NCBI RefSeq assembly: GCF_030273445.1
Contig: NZ_CP120678.1
Coordinates: 1,279,501-1,343,500, forward strand
Length of the DNA stretch: 64,000 nt
Source of the DNA: Selenobaculum gibii
GTDB lineage: Bacteria > Bacillota > Negativicutes > ICN-92133
Direction: 5' to 3'
Both the position numbers and the translations under genes were made by a program. Of the stretch, positions 10,459 to 18,778 are shown piece by piece (positions within the stretch are counted from its first letter, which is position 1; every line of letters begins with the position of its first letter). The notes beneath the pieces are model-generated. The model was not told where the DNA came from. It saw only the letters and a program-made list of their open reading frames with translations, and did not search any database.

Positions 10459-11016
10459 ATGCGAATTGGTTATATCAGAGTATCAAGTCTCGACCAAAAC
10501 ACCGACCGCCAACACGAAATACTCAAACAATATGCTCTCGAAAAAATCTTCGAAGAAAAAGTTAGTGGCAAGGACAGAAACAGGCCAGCTCTTCAGGAAA
10601 TGATAAAGTTTTGCCGAGATGGAGATACAATTTACATAGAATCAATCAGCCGTCTTGCTCGCAACACTAAAGACTTTCTAAACATTGTAGAAGAGCTATC
10701 GGCAAAAGCAGTCGGCATCGTCTCTGCAAAAGAGAGCATTGATACCTCAACACCTTCTGGGAAATTTATGCTGACTGTTTTTGCAGCCCTCTCACAACTC
10801 GAACGTGATACCATCAAACAACGCCAACAGGAAGGTATTAATTTAGCCCTCAACAAAGGTGTTCGTTTTGGTCGTCCTCGAATTCCACGCCCCCAAAACT
10901 TCACGCAGAACATCAATGAGTGGAAAGCTGGCAAGATAACGGCTACAGAAGCTATGCGAAAAATGTCTCTCAAACCTGGCACATTCTATCGGTTAGTAAA
11001 AGAAATGCAGGGGTAA
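10459..11016 (+). CDS. Serine site-specific recombinase (resolvase/invertase)
   Basis: A 185-residue small serine recombinase of the Pin/Tn3-resolvase type. The N-terminal catalytic domain has the nucleophile Ser9 in YIRVSS, the SRLARN segment (residues 59-64) and ERDTIKQRQQEG leading into the E helix. A short C-terminal helix-turn-helix follows (ITATEAMRKMSLKPGTFYRLVKE). Full length, with a GAGAGGGG Shine-Dalgarno before the ATG. It lies between a restriction operon and a Thoeris operon and probably belongs to the mobile element that carried one of them. No invertible segment was identified. Confidence 0.93.
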   Translation: MRIGYIRVSSLDQNTDRQHEILKQYALEKIFEEKVSGKDRNRPALQEMIKFCRDGDTIYIESISRLARNTKDFLNIVEELSAKAVGIVSAKESIDTSTPSGKFMLTVFAALSQLERDTIKQRQQEGINLALNKGVRFGRPRIPRPQNFTQNINEWKAGKITATEAMRKMSLKPGTFYRLVKEMQG

Positions 11017-11029
11017 TTATCCCCTGCAT
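11005..11029 (+). terminator. Hairpin at the end of the recombinase gene
   Basis: A perfect 9-bp stem (ATGCAGGGG / CCCCTGCAT) spans the stop codon. No U-run follows, so it is a weak terminator or only a stabilising hairpin. Confidence 0.4.
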
Positions 11030-11094
11030 CAGACTGTAGACAAAGTAGTTTCTTGAATTGTAGTTTCCTGTGTTTAGTTAGAATATACCATTAA

Positions 11095-11952
11095 TCATTT
11101 TCCTATGTTATTGATGGAAAAACCACTGTTTTTTTTGCAAACGATACGTAGCTTGTGCGGATTTTTTATTTTATGAGAACTTAATTTATATGACAAAATC
11201 ATCATGTCAACTAAATCTTGCTGTGAAATAGATGCTCCCGCTCCACCATCAAATGACGTTGTTCCTGCACCTAATACTGGTACGCATACATCATTTTCAG
11301 AATAGTTATTCTCTAATTCCTTCCACAACAAATCCAAACACTCAATATACTCGTCCCAAGAAAAGAATCGCCCTTTACCTTTTTCATCTAATTTTGCAAA
11401 CGCCATCAATAAGTCATCACCATTTGGTACTATGGTTCCTGACTCATACCGTGTTTTACGCTGATATTTTGATTTGCTTTGTGCTGGTCTAATTTGCGCA
11501 GAACTGATTAACTGTTGGACATCTAAATTTGGATGCAATTTTAAATACTGTCCGCATATGGAACCTGGATTTATATCTGGCGTTGCGTTACCTACTTGTG
11601 TTGTAAAACACTCATCAAAACTGATTACTCGCTTGCATTTCCTCTTTTCGAGAATATTTCCATACTCTACTATAATCGAGTAATTCTGACCTTTGATTGT
11701 AATTTTTCTGCGAAGTTTCAAAAAAGCCGCATATACAGATAATGTTACAATCCAGGCAAGCAAAAAACACATAAGACGAGAAATTATAACATTAACATCT
11801 GGAGACTCTAAACCCGCAAACCATTTACATTGTTCAAGAGCCTCTTTTGTTATCCATTCATGTTTTTTAAATAATGCTTCTGGCACAAAGGTAAATGTAC
11901 ATGTAATGATAGCAAATGCTATAGTTACGCTCTTTTTGACGAAATCAATCAA
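11095..11952 (-). CDS. thsA: Type II Thoeris effector ThsA (two TM helices plus macro domain)
   Basis: This 285-residue protein has two membrane helices at about 7-24 and 56-78 and then a soluble domain at about 90-275. The soluble part shows the pattern of the ThsA macro domain (DUF6430-like): SFDECFTTQV, then SGTIVPNGDDLLMAFAKLDE, then FSWDEYIECLDLLW, then VPVLGAGTTSF as the likely nucleotide-binding loop. In known type II Thoeris systems this effector senses a TIR-made ADP-ribose signal (histidine-ADPR) and damages the membrane. It starts at TTG, overlapping the ThsB stop by four bases (TTGA); there is no in-frame ATG before residue 61. Assigned by pattern, not by alignment. Confidence 0.82.
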   Translation of the reverse strand: MIDFVKKSVTIAFAIITCTFTFVPEALFKKHEWITKEALEQCKWFAGLESPDVNVIISRLMCFLLAWIVTLSVYAAFLKLRRKITIKGQNYSIIVEYGNILEKRKCKRVISFDECFTTQVGNATPDINPGSICGQYLKLHPNLDVQQLISSAQIRPAQSKSKYQRKTRYESGTIVPNGDDLLMAFAKLDEKGKGRFFSWDEYIECLDLLWKELENNYSENDVCVPVLGAGTTSFDGGAGASISQQDLVDMMILSYKLSSHKIKNPHKLRIVCKKNSGFSINNIGK

Positions 11953-12557
11953 AATCCAAGTACCTCTTTTATATATGAATAGTCTCCAACTTTATTCCCA
12001 TTAGCATCGATTTTCCAGAATGGTTTCGCATCATTTTCATAACCTTTCATATATGTGGGAAGCCAATTTGATTCATTACGTGTAGAATTATATACAATAA
12101 TGATTGTTTTTTTCTTCTTTTTGGACTGTTCAAATTCATGACGAAGGTAAGAGTACTTATTTATGCTTCCGACATTGTCAGTATCGCTAGGTGTAGAGAC
12201 ACTGGAAACTGTACACGCTTTAGCACCGTTAGTATTTTGCTTATATGGTGTACAAGTACACTCCCATTGTTCTTTAGAAATACGTTCGCATCCGCTTCCT
12301 GCTGTTCGAGAAGCAGTCATATCGCCCACAACAAAAATCGCTGCTGACGAAGCGTTAATTTGGCGATTAAATTCGTCTTTCAAATCGCAAATTCGGCAAT
12401 CATCGCTATTAGCCACACTGCCAGACGACACCTTCGACATATCAATAAAATCGACTTTATGGAGATTATCCTCTCCCCATTTATTCAATTCATCTACTAC
12501 ATTTTTGTCACCATTACACTGGTCATAGTCCGCGCTGATGTAAACTTGCTTACTCAT
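11949..12557 (-). CDS. thsB: Type II Thoeris TIR-like sensor ThsB, cysteine-rich variant
   Basis: This 202-residue protein begins VYISADYDQ, the opening strand of TIR-like (ThsB, DUF1863-type) domains. It continues with a FVVGDMTASR strand-loop, YLRHEFEQSK containing the probable catalytic Glu (E141 or E143), and a TIIIVYNSTRNESNWLP end. ThsB proteins sense phage and make a signalling nucleotide for ThsA. The ATG at 12557 has AAAGGAG ten bases upstream; the GTG at 12566 is too close to it. Between residues 50 and 120 there is an unusual cysteine-rich insertion (CRIC, ECTC, KAC). It is the first gene of a two-gene operon. Confidence 0.8.
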   Translation of the reverse strand: MSKQVYISADYDQCNGDKNVVDELNKWGEDNLHKVDFIDMSKVSSGSVANSDDCRICDLKDEFNRQINASSAAIFVVGDMTASRTAGSGCERISKEQWECTCTPYKQNTNGAKACTVSSVSTPSDTDNVGSINKYSYLRHEFEQSKKKKKTIIIVYNSTRNESNWLPTYMKGYENDAKPFWKIDANGNKVGDYSYIKEVLGF

Positions 12558-12893
12558 GCAAATCACGCTCCTTTGGGAATAATTTTAATATTTTCAAACT
12601 ATACAAGGTCGTTAATATATTTTAGTATATTATAGCACAAACTGCGAACAAAATAATCTTATCTCGTCACACTGTTAGTCGTCTTTACAATTTACACCAT
12701 GAGAAGGTTGCTGATGGATGTGTAAGCTATTTTGATTTTATATGTACTTCAATCAGGTACAATACTAGGCATCTTCGAAAATTCAAATTTGTAATAATCT
12801 TATTTACATTGAAACCCATTAAATCTATTTTTATTCATCATCATCACATTTTTATTACTTTGTGAAAATCACGTTTTGGGTATTTTTTGGGGT
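12558..12893. other. Thoeris upstream region
   Basis: AT-rich stretch of about 340 bases. On the minus strand a TATAAT box near 12622-12628 is a likely -10 for thsB, with a weak -35. The rest shows no gene. Confidence 0.5.
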
Positions 12894-12925
12894 ATAAAAA
12901 AAGCTATCGATTTAATCGATAGCTT
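12894..12925 (-). terminator. Terminator downstream of the tRNA-Ser remnant
   Basis: The stem GAAGCTATCGATT / AATCGATAGCTT with a short loop is followed on the minus strand by at least seven U. It sits just past the tRNA 3' end and was probably the terminator of the intact tRNA gene. Confidence 0.8.
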
Positions 12926-12939
12926 CAATCCCTTTAAAA

Positions 12940-13003
<64 letters not shown>

Positions 13004-13047
13004 ACTACCCATCTACCGTGCACGCAAACGCATACCCCTTTTCTAGT

Positions 13048-14004
13048 TCATATTTTCATAAGTAGCGCTTTTTTCTTGCCCGTGCTTCGTCCAAGTAAGT
13101 TGGCAATCGGGGATGCCGTTTGGTGTGCCTGCTGAATATCTGCTTCCAACAAAGCTACATAGTTTTTGGTTTGTTCCAACTTGCTATGTCCCATAATTTT
13201 TTGCAGGGCAAATACACCTGTCTTGGAAGAATTCCGTAAAAAATAAAGCGCAAAAGTATGCCTCAAGTGATACGGTGTAATTTGCGTACCTGTCGTTTTC
13301 GAATAAGCCCTAAATCTATCCCTCAAATCTCCTGTGGTAATTTCTTCTCCGCGCCAGCTACAAAAAACAATTTCGCCTTCCCAACTTGCATGTCGATAAT
13401 GAATAAGCTTTTTGACCGCCGACACACACACATCTGACAACGGTAAAGTTCTTTTCTGCTTTGTTTTTGTAATACTTTCTCTTAAATACAAATAACTACT
13501 GGCAAAATCAAAGTCAGCGATACATACTTGAACCAACTCATTCGGACGAATACCCGTATCTAAGGTCAAAACCATTGCCGTATAATCGCGTAATCCAGCC
13601 CAAGTATTTCTGTCTGGTGCATCCAAGAGTTTTCGGATAACTTCCTCACTATGTTGAACAATCCGACCGCTATGCGGTTTATATTTTATTACCGCACAAG
13701 GATTTTCATCTAAATATCCCTCACTTACACAATACTGTAGAAAACCACGAATCGCCTGCAACTGCTTGTTATAATGCTCATTGTTTTTTCCGCTTAAAAA
13801 CTGCAGCGCTTTAAGTTTCAAGCTTTTTTCTGTTATTTCTCCATCAAAACTGGCAAGAAAGTGCCTCAGAGTATGTCGGATAGAATTAACCGTATACTTC
13901 GATACTTCGGCTTCCCGTATCAAAACATACTCCTCCGCCAATAACTCAAAATCAGCTACCTTTTTAATCTTCATTAGTATTCCGTCTTTACTTTTTTTGA
14001 ACAT
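13048..14004 (-). CDS. Tyrosine recombinase (integrase) beside tRNA-Ser
   Basis: This 318-residue integrase has a SAM-like core-binding domain at about 15-105 and a catalytic domain at about 115-290. The catalytic set is complete: R153 (GIRPNEL), H246 and R249 (HLRH), H273 (GHS) and Tyr282 (KNYVALLEAD). The gene is open throughout. The upstream ATG is preceded by GGGAGG inside a hairpin (see 14005-14039); a second Met at residue 11 is an alternative start. Partial tRNA-Ser copies lie on both sides (12940 and 14362), so it probably inserted the element that now remains only as this gene. Confidence 0.92.
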   Translation of the reverse strand: MFKKSKDGILMKIKKVADFELLAEEYVLIREAEVSKYTVNSIRHTLRHFLASFDGEITEKSLKLKALQFLSGKNNEHYNKQLQAIRGFLQYCVSEGYLDENPCAVIKYKPHSGRIVQHSEEVIRKLLDAPDRNTWAGLRDYTAMVLTLDTGIRPNELVQVCIADFDFASSYLYLRESITKTKQKRTLPLSDVCVSAVKKLIHYRHASWEGEIVFCSWRGEEITTGDLRDRFRAYSKTTGTQITPYHLRHTFALYFLRNSSKTGVFALQKIMGHSKLEQTKNYVALLEADIQQAHQTASPIANLLGRSTGKKKALLMKI

Positions 14005-14039
14005 AAAAAAACCAACCTCCCTTATTGGGTACGTTGGTT
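14005..14039 (-). promoter_or_regulatory. Attenuator-like hairpin over the integrase start
   Basis: On the minus strand, AACCAAC pairs with GTTGGTT, with an inner CCC/GGG pair, followed by a run of U that ends at the integrase ATG (14004). The Shine-Dalgarno GGGAGG lies inside the stem. It could terminate read-through transcription, block translation, or both. Confidence 0.5.
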
Positions 14040-14196
14040 AAGAAAACGTGACACGATTTTAAACTCGCTCAGTCTCGTTTTTTCTCTCTCATTCGTTATC
14101 ATCTTCATCAAAAGTTCTAACGTCCCAAAGTCATATTTCTTTGGGTTTCGAGAGTCTCATCCGAGGCTGATAAAGCCGCGTCATCATTGAATTTAC

Positions 14197-14241
14197 TGGA
14201 GCGGGTGAAGGGATTCGAACCCTCGACCCACGGCTTGGGAA
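14197..14241 (-). pseudogene. 3' part of tRNA-Gly(CCC), likely old attachment site
   Basis: On the minus strand the sequence reads from the anticodon loop (TTCCCAA) through GCC, a T arm (GAGGG TTCGAAT CCCTT) and the acceptor strand CACCCGC to TCCA, closely matching bacterial tRNA-Gly(CCC). The 5' side of the anticodon stem and everything before it are lost. It looks like the break point of an element that used a glycine tRNA. Confidence 0.65.
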
Positions 14242-14361
14242 ATCATCATTTTACAGGCTTTCATTTCATCTGTAACCAAAACGTTACAAAAAAAACTATT
14301 TCTCCCATTTTATCGCATCAAAAAAGTCTCCAACAAAAACGTTGAAAGCCTTAATTTTTCT

Positions 14362-14420
14362 GATAGAGAGGGGGGAGTCGAGCCCACGGTCCTTTGACAG
14401 GTCATTTGATTTCAAGTTAT
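14362..14420 (-). pseudogene. Decayed second copy of the tRNA-Ser 3' part
   Basis: It follows the copy at 12940-13003 over its whole length (for example GACCTGTCAAAGGACCGTGG in place of GTCCTGTCAAAGGGACCGTG), with many substitutions in the T arm and acceptor. It has the same orientation, 1.4 kb away, with the integrase between the two. Best read as the other end of an integrated element, or the scar of an earlier one. Confidence 0.65.
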
Positions 14421-14847
14421 ACTCTCACTCATTTATCGAATTAATCGAATATAGTCGCTCTGTGTTTCTATTACTCGTTCCATAATGAATAGCATCAACA
14501 CTTAAGGCTGTTCATACCCTTTTTTCCAAAGCAGCAATATATTTACTACGGTAAATTGGAGGAATGCAAACGATTGGGTATCTATCCTACAAAAGCACCA
14601 TATTCATCAGTACTCTTGCCCCCTACCATTGCCACCGATAAACGAATTAAAATAAACAGATTCTTGTTGATGCCTAACGGTAAAACACTGGGCTACTCCC
14701 TCTCTTTTTTGTAATACAATCCGACTATAATTTTGTCCCTTACTTGTCCCTTATCAATTGCAAAACAGTAATTGCTAAAACCAATAAATACAAATTCACC
14801 AACCAATAAAGTTAATAACATCAAACATCTGCAAGCGCCATAATTAT
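14421..14847. other. Decayed region without an intact gene
   Basis: No open gene. On the minus strand around 14515-14600 a short stretch reads RYPIVCIPPIYRSKYIAALE before a stop, which resembles the end of a Fic-type or similar protein. Stops in all frames show that it is decayed. The identification is a guess. Confidence 0.3.
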
Positions 14848-15541
14848 TTACAAAAGGCATTCACCCACATTCGTAATATCAACTACTTGCACCTTTTCAT
14901 CTGGATTTACATCGGTGTTAAGTGGCTGTTTCATACCACCTTGATTTACGTACATTTGTCGTTGAAACATTGGTGCATTATCACGCAAATATTGTGCTGG
15001 ATCAATCTTAGTTTTGGCATGTGCAAGCATTAATTTAGTTACTTCTTTACTTTCTTGAACGCCTCTACCAGTCTGTCTTAAACTATCGTAAAATTTTTGT
15101 ATTTCTATATCTAATTCTTTTTTCTCTTGGGTGTAATCCTCAAGAGATTTTTTATATCCTTTACATTGCGTGAATTCGCTCGATTTACGGTGAGTCCATC
15201 TTCTTCTGCTTTTGTATCGCTTTTAATTTTTCAGCAATATCGACATGTTGTGACATAACTGCTTGATATTTACTTAAAGGAATTTCTACATCTTGACCAG
15301 TAGAAGCGGCTTTTTGAATTTGTTCCTCGCTTACCCCAAGTTACTCAATAATCTCAGCATTCGTACTTTGAAGCATTGCATTCGCATCAACATATATTTT
15401 TTCATTTGGACTTACATATTCTTTATGCGGTTCTAATATTACAGGATAGAGACCCGAATCTGCCATTGCCTTAATTTCATTAAAAGTTTTCGTAACACCT
15501 TTTGCTACACGAACTCTTTCAATATTTTCATGTGCTCCCAT
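14848..15541 (-). pseudogene. Broken phage-type large protein fragment
   Basis: Two open pieces on the minus strand (15541-15341 and 15030-14848) and the readable sequence between them form one broken gene. The first piece ends at a single in-frame TAA (15341-15343). The same frame then continues LGVSEEQIQKAASTGQDVEI and stops again, and a frameshift leads into the last piece (HAKTKIDPAQYLRDNAPMFQ). The EEQ...TGQDVEIPLSKY pattern is typical of very large phage structural or polyvalent proteins. Apparently the same class of gene as the remnant at 1214-1860. Confidence 0.55.
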
Positions 15542-15698
15542 TTAATCACCACTTTCAACTAACACATTTCGTTATATTTATTACATCAACGGATTGCGTT
15601 ATACTCAATGTGTTTTTATAAATTTTTCTCAAATACCGTTAGTTTTATAACAAATCCCGTTAGTTTATGTTAATATTGCATATAAGAGGTGGGAAAAA

Positions 15699-16067
15699 GT
15701 GACAATTAGCGAACGAATAAAGAGATTTAGAAAAGAAAAAGGGTTAACTCAGAAAGAATTAGGTGATTTAGTTAATAAGTCGTCACAAGTTATTTCAAAT
15801 TGGGAACGAGGATATACAACGACAATAAATCATAATGATATAACGAATCTAACTAAAGTACTTGGTAAGTCTATAGAATTAATAATTGGCACTGACTATG
15901 TTCCAACCTAGCACTTCTCCTAAACCCTAGTAAAATTCCTCAATCAAGTCGAGGTTATGTTTGACGGTGATACCTATAAATTAAACGATGATGATAGAGC
16001 TAAAATACGTGCTGCTCTTGAACTTGCGTTTTGGGATGCTAAAGAACGTAATAAGAGAAAAAAATAA
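15699..16067 (+). pseudogene. Phage-type HTH repressor interrupted by two in-frame stops
   Basis: The first 70 codons encode an XRE/Cro-CI helix-turn-helix (RIKRFRKEKGLTQKELGDLV, then SSQVISNWERG). After TAG at 15909 and TAA at 15921, the same frame continues TLVKFLNQVEVMFDGDTYKL and DRAKIRAALELAFWDAK, the usual C-terminal tail of these repressors, ending at 16067. The two stops split what was one protein of about 122 residues. The N-terminal part alone may still bind DNA. GAGGTGGG before the start codon (GTG at 15699) is a fair Shine-Dalgarno. Confidence 0.75.
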
Positions 16068-16124
16068 TCATACCGCCACAAGAGTGATATGATCTACTAT
16101 AATGAATTTATATAGTTGCGGTTA

Positions 16125-16153
16125 TTGACAGTATAAATTTTATAGTTTAAGAT
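16125..16153 (+). promoter_or_regulatory. Promoter of the antitoxin RNA
   Basis: TTGACA at 16125-16130, a 17-base spacer, and TAAGAT at 16148-16153 form a near-consensus sigma-70 promoter. The predicted start is about 16160. No protein gene follows it in the plus direction, only a short transcript ending in a terminator. Confidence 0.7.
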
Positions 16154-16159
16154 AAAGCT

Positions 16160-16252
16160 ATAAAAGGTGCTACCGATAAACGGTTAGCTCCCATTATACG
16201 ATTAGTTTTTGATTAACCGCAAAGTTGGTAGCTGGGCGGTTAATCTTTTTTT
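16160..16252 (+). ncRNA. Antitoxin-like antisense RNA (type I toxin-antitoxin)
   Basis: A transcript of about 90 nt runs from the promoter at 16125-16153 to a strong terminator: stem GATTAACCGC (16211-16220) with GCGGTTAATC (16236-16245), then seven T. Its 3' end is antisense to the end of a small hydrophobic ORF on the other strand (stop at 16240). Its 5' part (16165-16192) is nearly repeated in the leader of the opposing transcript (16346-16377, minus strand). This layout matches convergent type I toxin-antitoxin pairs such as TxpA/RatA. The role is inferred. Confidence 0.6.
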
Positions 16253-16305
16253 ATGGCAAAAACCAAGATGATGAAAAGTAACAAAGTTAAATTAACATCA
16301 TTCAT
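16240..16305 (-). CDS. Small hydrophobic type I toxin-like peptide
   Basis: A 21-residue peptide starts MNDVNL, has a hydrophobic core (LLLFIILVF) and ends AIKKD. The Shine-Dalgarno is strong (GGGGGTGAT, with GGAGG further up). The stop codon lies in the stem of the terminator shared with the antisense RNA. Short membrane helices with a lysine tail, facing a convergent antisense RNA, are the hallmark of holin-like type I toxins. It sits between a phage repressor remnant and an ImmA remnant, a typical place for a prophage addiction module. It looks intact. Confidence 0.6.
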   Translation of the reverse strand: MNDVNLTLLLFIILVFAIKKD

Positions 16306-16384
16306 GGCATCACCCCCATTCCTCCGTATGTAACGGAATAAGAAAGGGAACTAACCGCCTATCGTTATCGTAGCACCATGGATA

Positions 16385-16414
16385 ATTATAACATATACAT
16401 TTCATACTCAACAA
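16385..16414 (-). promoter_or_regulatory. Promoter of the toxin transcript
   Basis: On the minus strand TTGTTG (16414-16409), an 18-base spacer and TATAAT (16390-16385) give a good promoter. It would start a transcript near 16378 with a leader of about 70 bases before the toxin ATG. Confidence 0.55.
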
Positions 16415-16436
16415 TAGTTTTTACAGGTGGTGTATT

Positions 16437-16840
16437 ATGATAAATTACAAACTCTGTGTAAAAAATCTTATTAACAAACATAGCACAAGTAATCCCTTTG
16501 ATCTAGCCAAAGCATTAGGTTTAAAAATTATATGCGCTCCACTCCCCTGTAATATTCGTGGGTTCCTGGTCCGCGTACTAAAACGCAGATATATTATTTT
16601 AAATGATACCTTATGTTATCAAGCACAAAAAATAACTATCTGCCATGAAATAGGACACGCTCAACTACATAAAGGTTACGGCTACTATTTCATGCAGACA
16701 ATACATATTATGTTCCTGCTAAGAGAGAATTTGAAGCAAACAATTATTCAATACATCTACTATCCTACTCTAACGATATTAACGTGGATCTAATTATTGA
16801 TATGATTAATGATAGACATCCAGAATGTAGTATATTTTAA
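16437..16840 (+). pseudogene. ImmA/IrrE-type metallopeptidase, frameshifted
   Basis: The gene starts MINYKLCVKNLINKH and contains the zinc motif HEIGHAQLH. After FMQT near 16695 the frame is lost. The expected continuation (YYVPAKREFEANNYSIHLLS) is open in the next frame and runs to a stop at 16838-16840. A 2-base insertion or 1-base loss explains this. ImmA-type proteases cleave phage or ICE repressors; here the partner repressor at 15699 is also broken. The product as it stands would lack the C-terminal third. Confidence 0.8.
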
Positions 16841-16881
16841 ACATATTTCACCGAACGTATGTACTACAAGGAGGAGTTATC

Positions 16882-17926
16882 ATGAAAGGATCTGTAAGAA
16901 AACGCGGTGGCATATGGTACTATCGCATTAATTTGGGAATCATAGATAACGAGAGAAAAGAAACCGAAAGGGCTGTTGGGACAAGCGAAAAAGAGGTATG
17001 GAAAGCTCTCCGACAAGCTATGGTAGACATTGACCAAACTGGACGCTATTTCGATCCTAGTAGTAAATCATTTTCTGATTATCTTGATGAATTTATAGAA
17101 AGTCGTGAATTAAATCTAAAGGAGTATACTTTAATCAGGTATAAGTCAGCTATAAAGAATCATTTAAAGCCAGCTCTAGGTAAATATAAAATTAAAAATA
17201 TCTCCCCTGCCCTAATTCAAAAATTTATTGATAGCAAAAAAAGAGAAGGATTTAGCCAAAACACAACATTACTCATATTTGCAGTATTAAGAAAAGCATT
17301 AAAATACGCAGTTCAACTTTTTGGATATATAAAAATAAATCCAAAAGGATGAACAAATGCAACGTATCTTTGATAGGGTTGGATCCTCACATTTATTTTA
17401 CGTACCAATTATGTTAGCTTATCAGGAATGAGACTTGGAAAATGTTTAGCATTAGAGTGGAAAAATATTGATTTAGATGGTAAAATTATTAAAGTAGAAT
17501 CAACTTTATATGATAAAAACAAATCTACAAAAATAACAAAGTCGAAAACAAAAAACTCTATCCGTGAAATAGATTTTACGGATAAGCTTTTCACTATATT
17601 AAAGACTCAAAAAAACGTCAAGCTGAAAATAAATTAAAAGCATGAGATATTTCGGAAAATGGTGTAAAGAAGCATTTGGAGATGCTTGCGGTTTATCCTT
17701 TCATAGTCTAAGACATACTCATGCAACTGTACTTCTTGAAAATACTGCTGACGTGAAATATGTATCTACGAGACTTGGACATGCCCCCATAAAAATAACT
17801 TTAGATATATACGCTCATGTAACTCAAAAAATGAAAAATTCTAACATACAAATAATAGAAAATAGTTTTTATAATAGCCTTGCCCGCAAAATAAAATTGC
17901 CGCGGGCAAAAATAACGATAAGATAG
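16882..17926 (+). pseudogene. Phage integrase (tyrosine recombinase), broken by at least two lesions
   Basis: The start is good (AAGGAGGAG before ATG) and the first 156 codons give the arm-binding and core-binding domains (MKGSVRKRGGIWYYRINLG..., SPALIQKFIDSKKREG). The frame then stops at 17350. The catalytic domain continues in pieces: GMRLGKCLALEWKNIDLD (catalytic Arg) from 17428, a break near 17637, then HSLRHTHA, RLGHA and DIYAHVTQ (catalytic Tyr) from 17642 to the stop at 17926. All motifs are readable, but no intact protein can be made. Together with the repressor and ImmA remnants it marks a dead prophage. Confidence 0.88.
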
Positions 17927-18121
17927 ATACTATCCCCTATTTATCTAATACGAAAAGGGATTTCACCTATAATGATAAAATTAGTTGATTATTTGAAACT
18001 ACTGTCATTCTCTTTATAATATTTTATTTATTATACTTGAGCTTTCTCGCCTTTTATAAGTCATATTTTTATATGTCGAGAATATTTAGTCTTACAAATT
18101 TATTTAAGGAGTGAGTTTTAT

Positions 18122-18670
18122 TTGGACAATGGAGTAAAAAAATTTCATCAAACATTTTGGTTTGCATTGCTCGCTATATTAGCGGTTCTATTCTTGTTGC
18201 TCTCTATTAGTGCTATATTGAATAAGAATTTTGTTCAGAAAGAAATAAAAACTGCATCTTCTACAACGATTTGTCCTATAGCTGGAATTGGCGATAAAGT
18301 AACTGATTTTGAAAGGGCTTATGGAAAAATGATTGACAAAGATAGCGGTAAGTCATTTAACTCTAATAAAATAAATATTCTTCTCTTAAATGATATTGTA
18401 TATAATCTCACTGTTAGAATTAATTCACCCAAGAAATTGTCTATTGAGCATATAACAGGTTTTCTTCCATCTGATATGAAAATTATTAAAGAATATAGTG
18501 ATGTTCAAGATATCGATGGAAAGCAACGGTATATTATAATGGCTGAAAGCGAAATGTTGAGAGCGATTTTTCCTAACGAACAAGGAAAATTTGTAATAGT
18601 TCAACGTATTTATATAAATAGAGGTGGCGGGTATAATCATTTTGCTATTGCAGTTGGTAATCACCCTTAA
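18122..18670 (+). CDS. Hypothetical membrane-anchored protein
   Basis: I do not recognise this 182-residue protein. It has one N-terminal membrane helix (about 13-33, FWFALLAILAVLFLLLSISA) and then a soluble, probably extracytoplasmic, domain with no cysteine motif beyond one Cys. Start at TTG with AAGGAG ten bases upstream; a TATAAT box lies near 18017. It stands between dead prophage genes and lexA and faces the same way as lexA. Intact and well formed, so probably expressed. No function can be proposed. Confidence 0.7.
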   Translation: MDNGVKKFHQTFWFALLAILAVLFLLLSISAILNKNFVQKEIKTASSTTICPIAGIGDKVTDFERAYGKMIDKDSGKSFNSNKINILLLNDIVYNLTVRINSPKKLSIEHITGFLPSDMKIIKEYSDVQDIDGKQRYIIMAESEMLRAIFPNEQGKFVIVQRIYINRGGGYNHFAIAVGNHP

Positions 18671-18778
18671 TAAAAAATTCAAACAGTGAAGAATCTCCTA
18701 CGTGAATAGAGTTTTAAATAGATTCTTACTTTATAAAAGTTGATTTTTGCTTAAACTGGATATACCTTTTACAAAATA

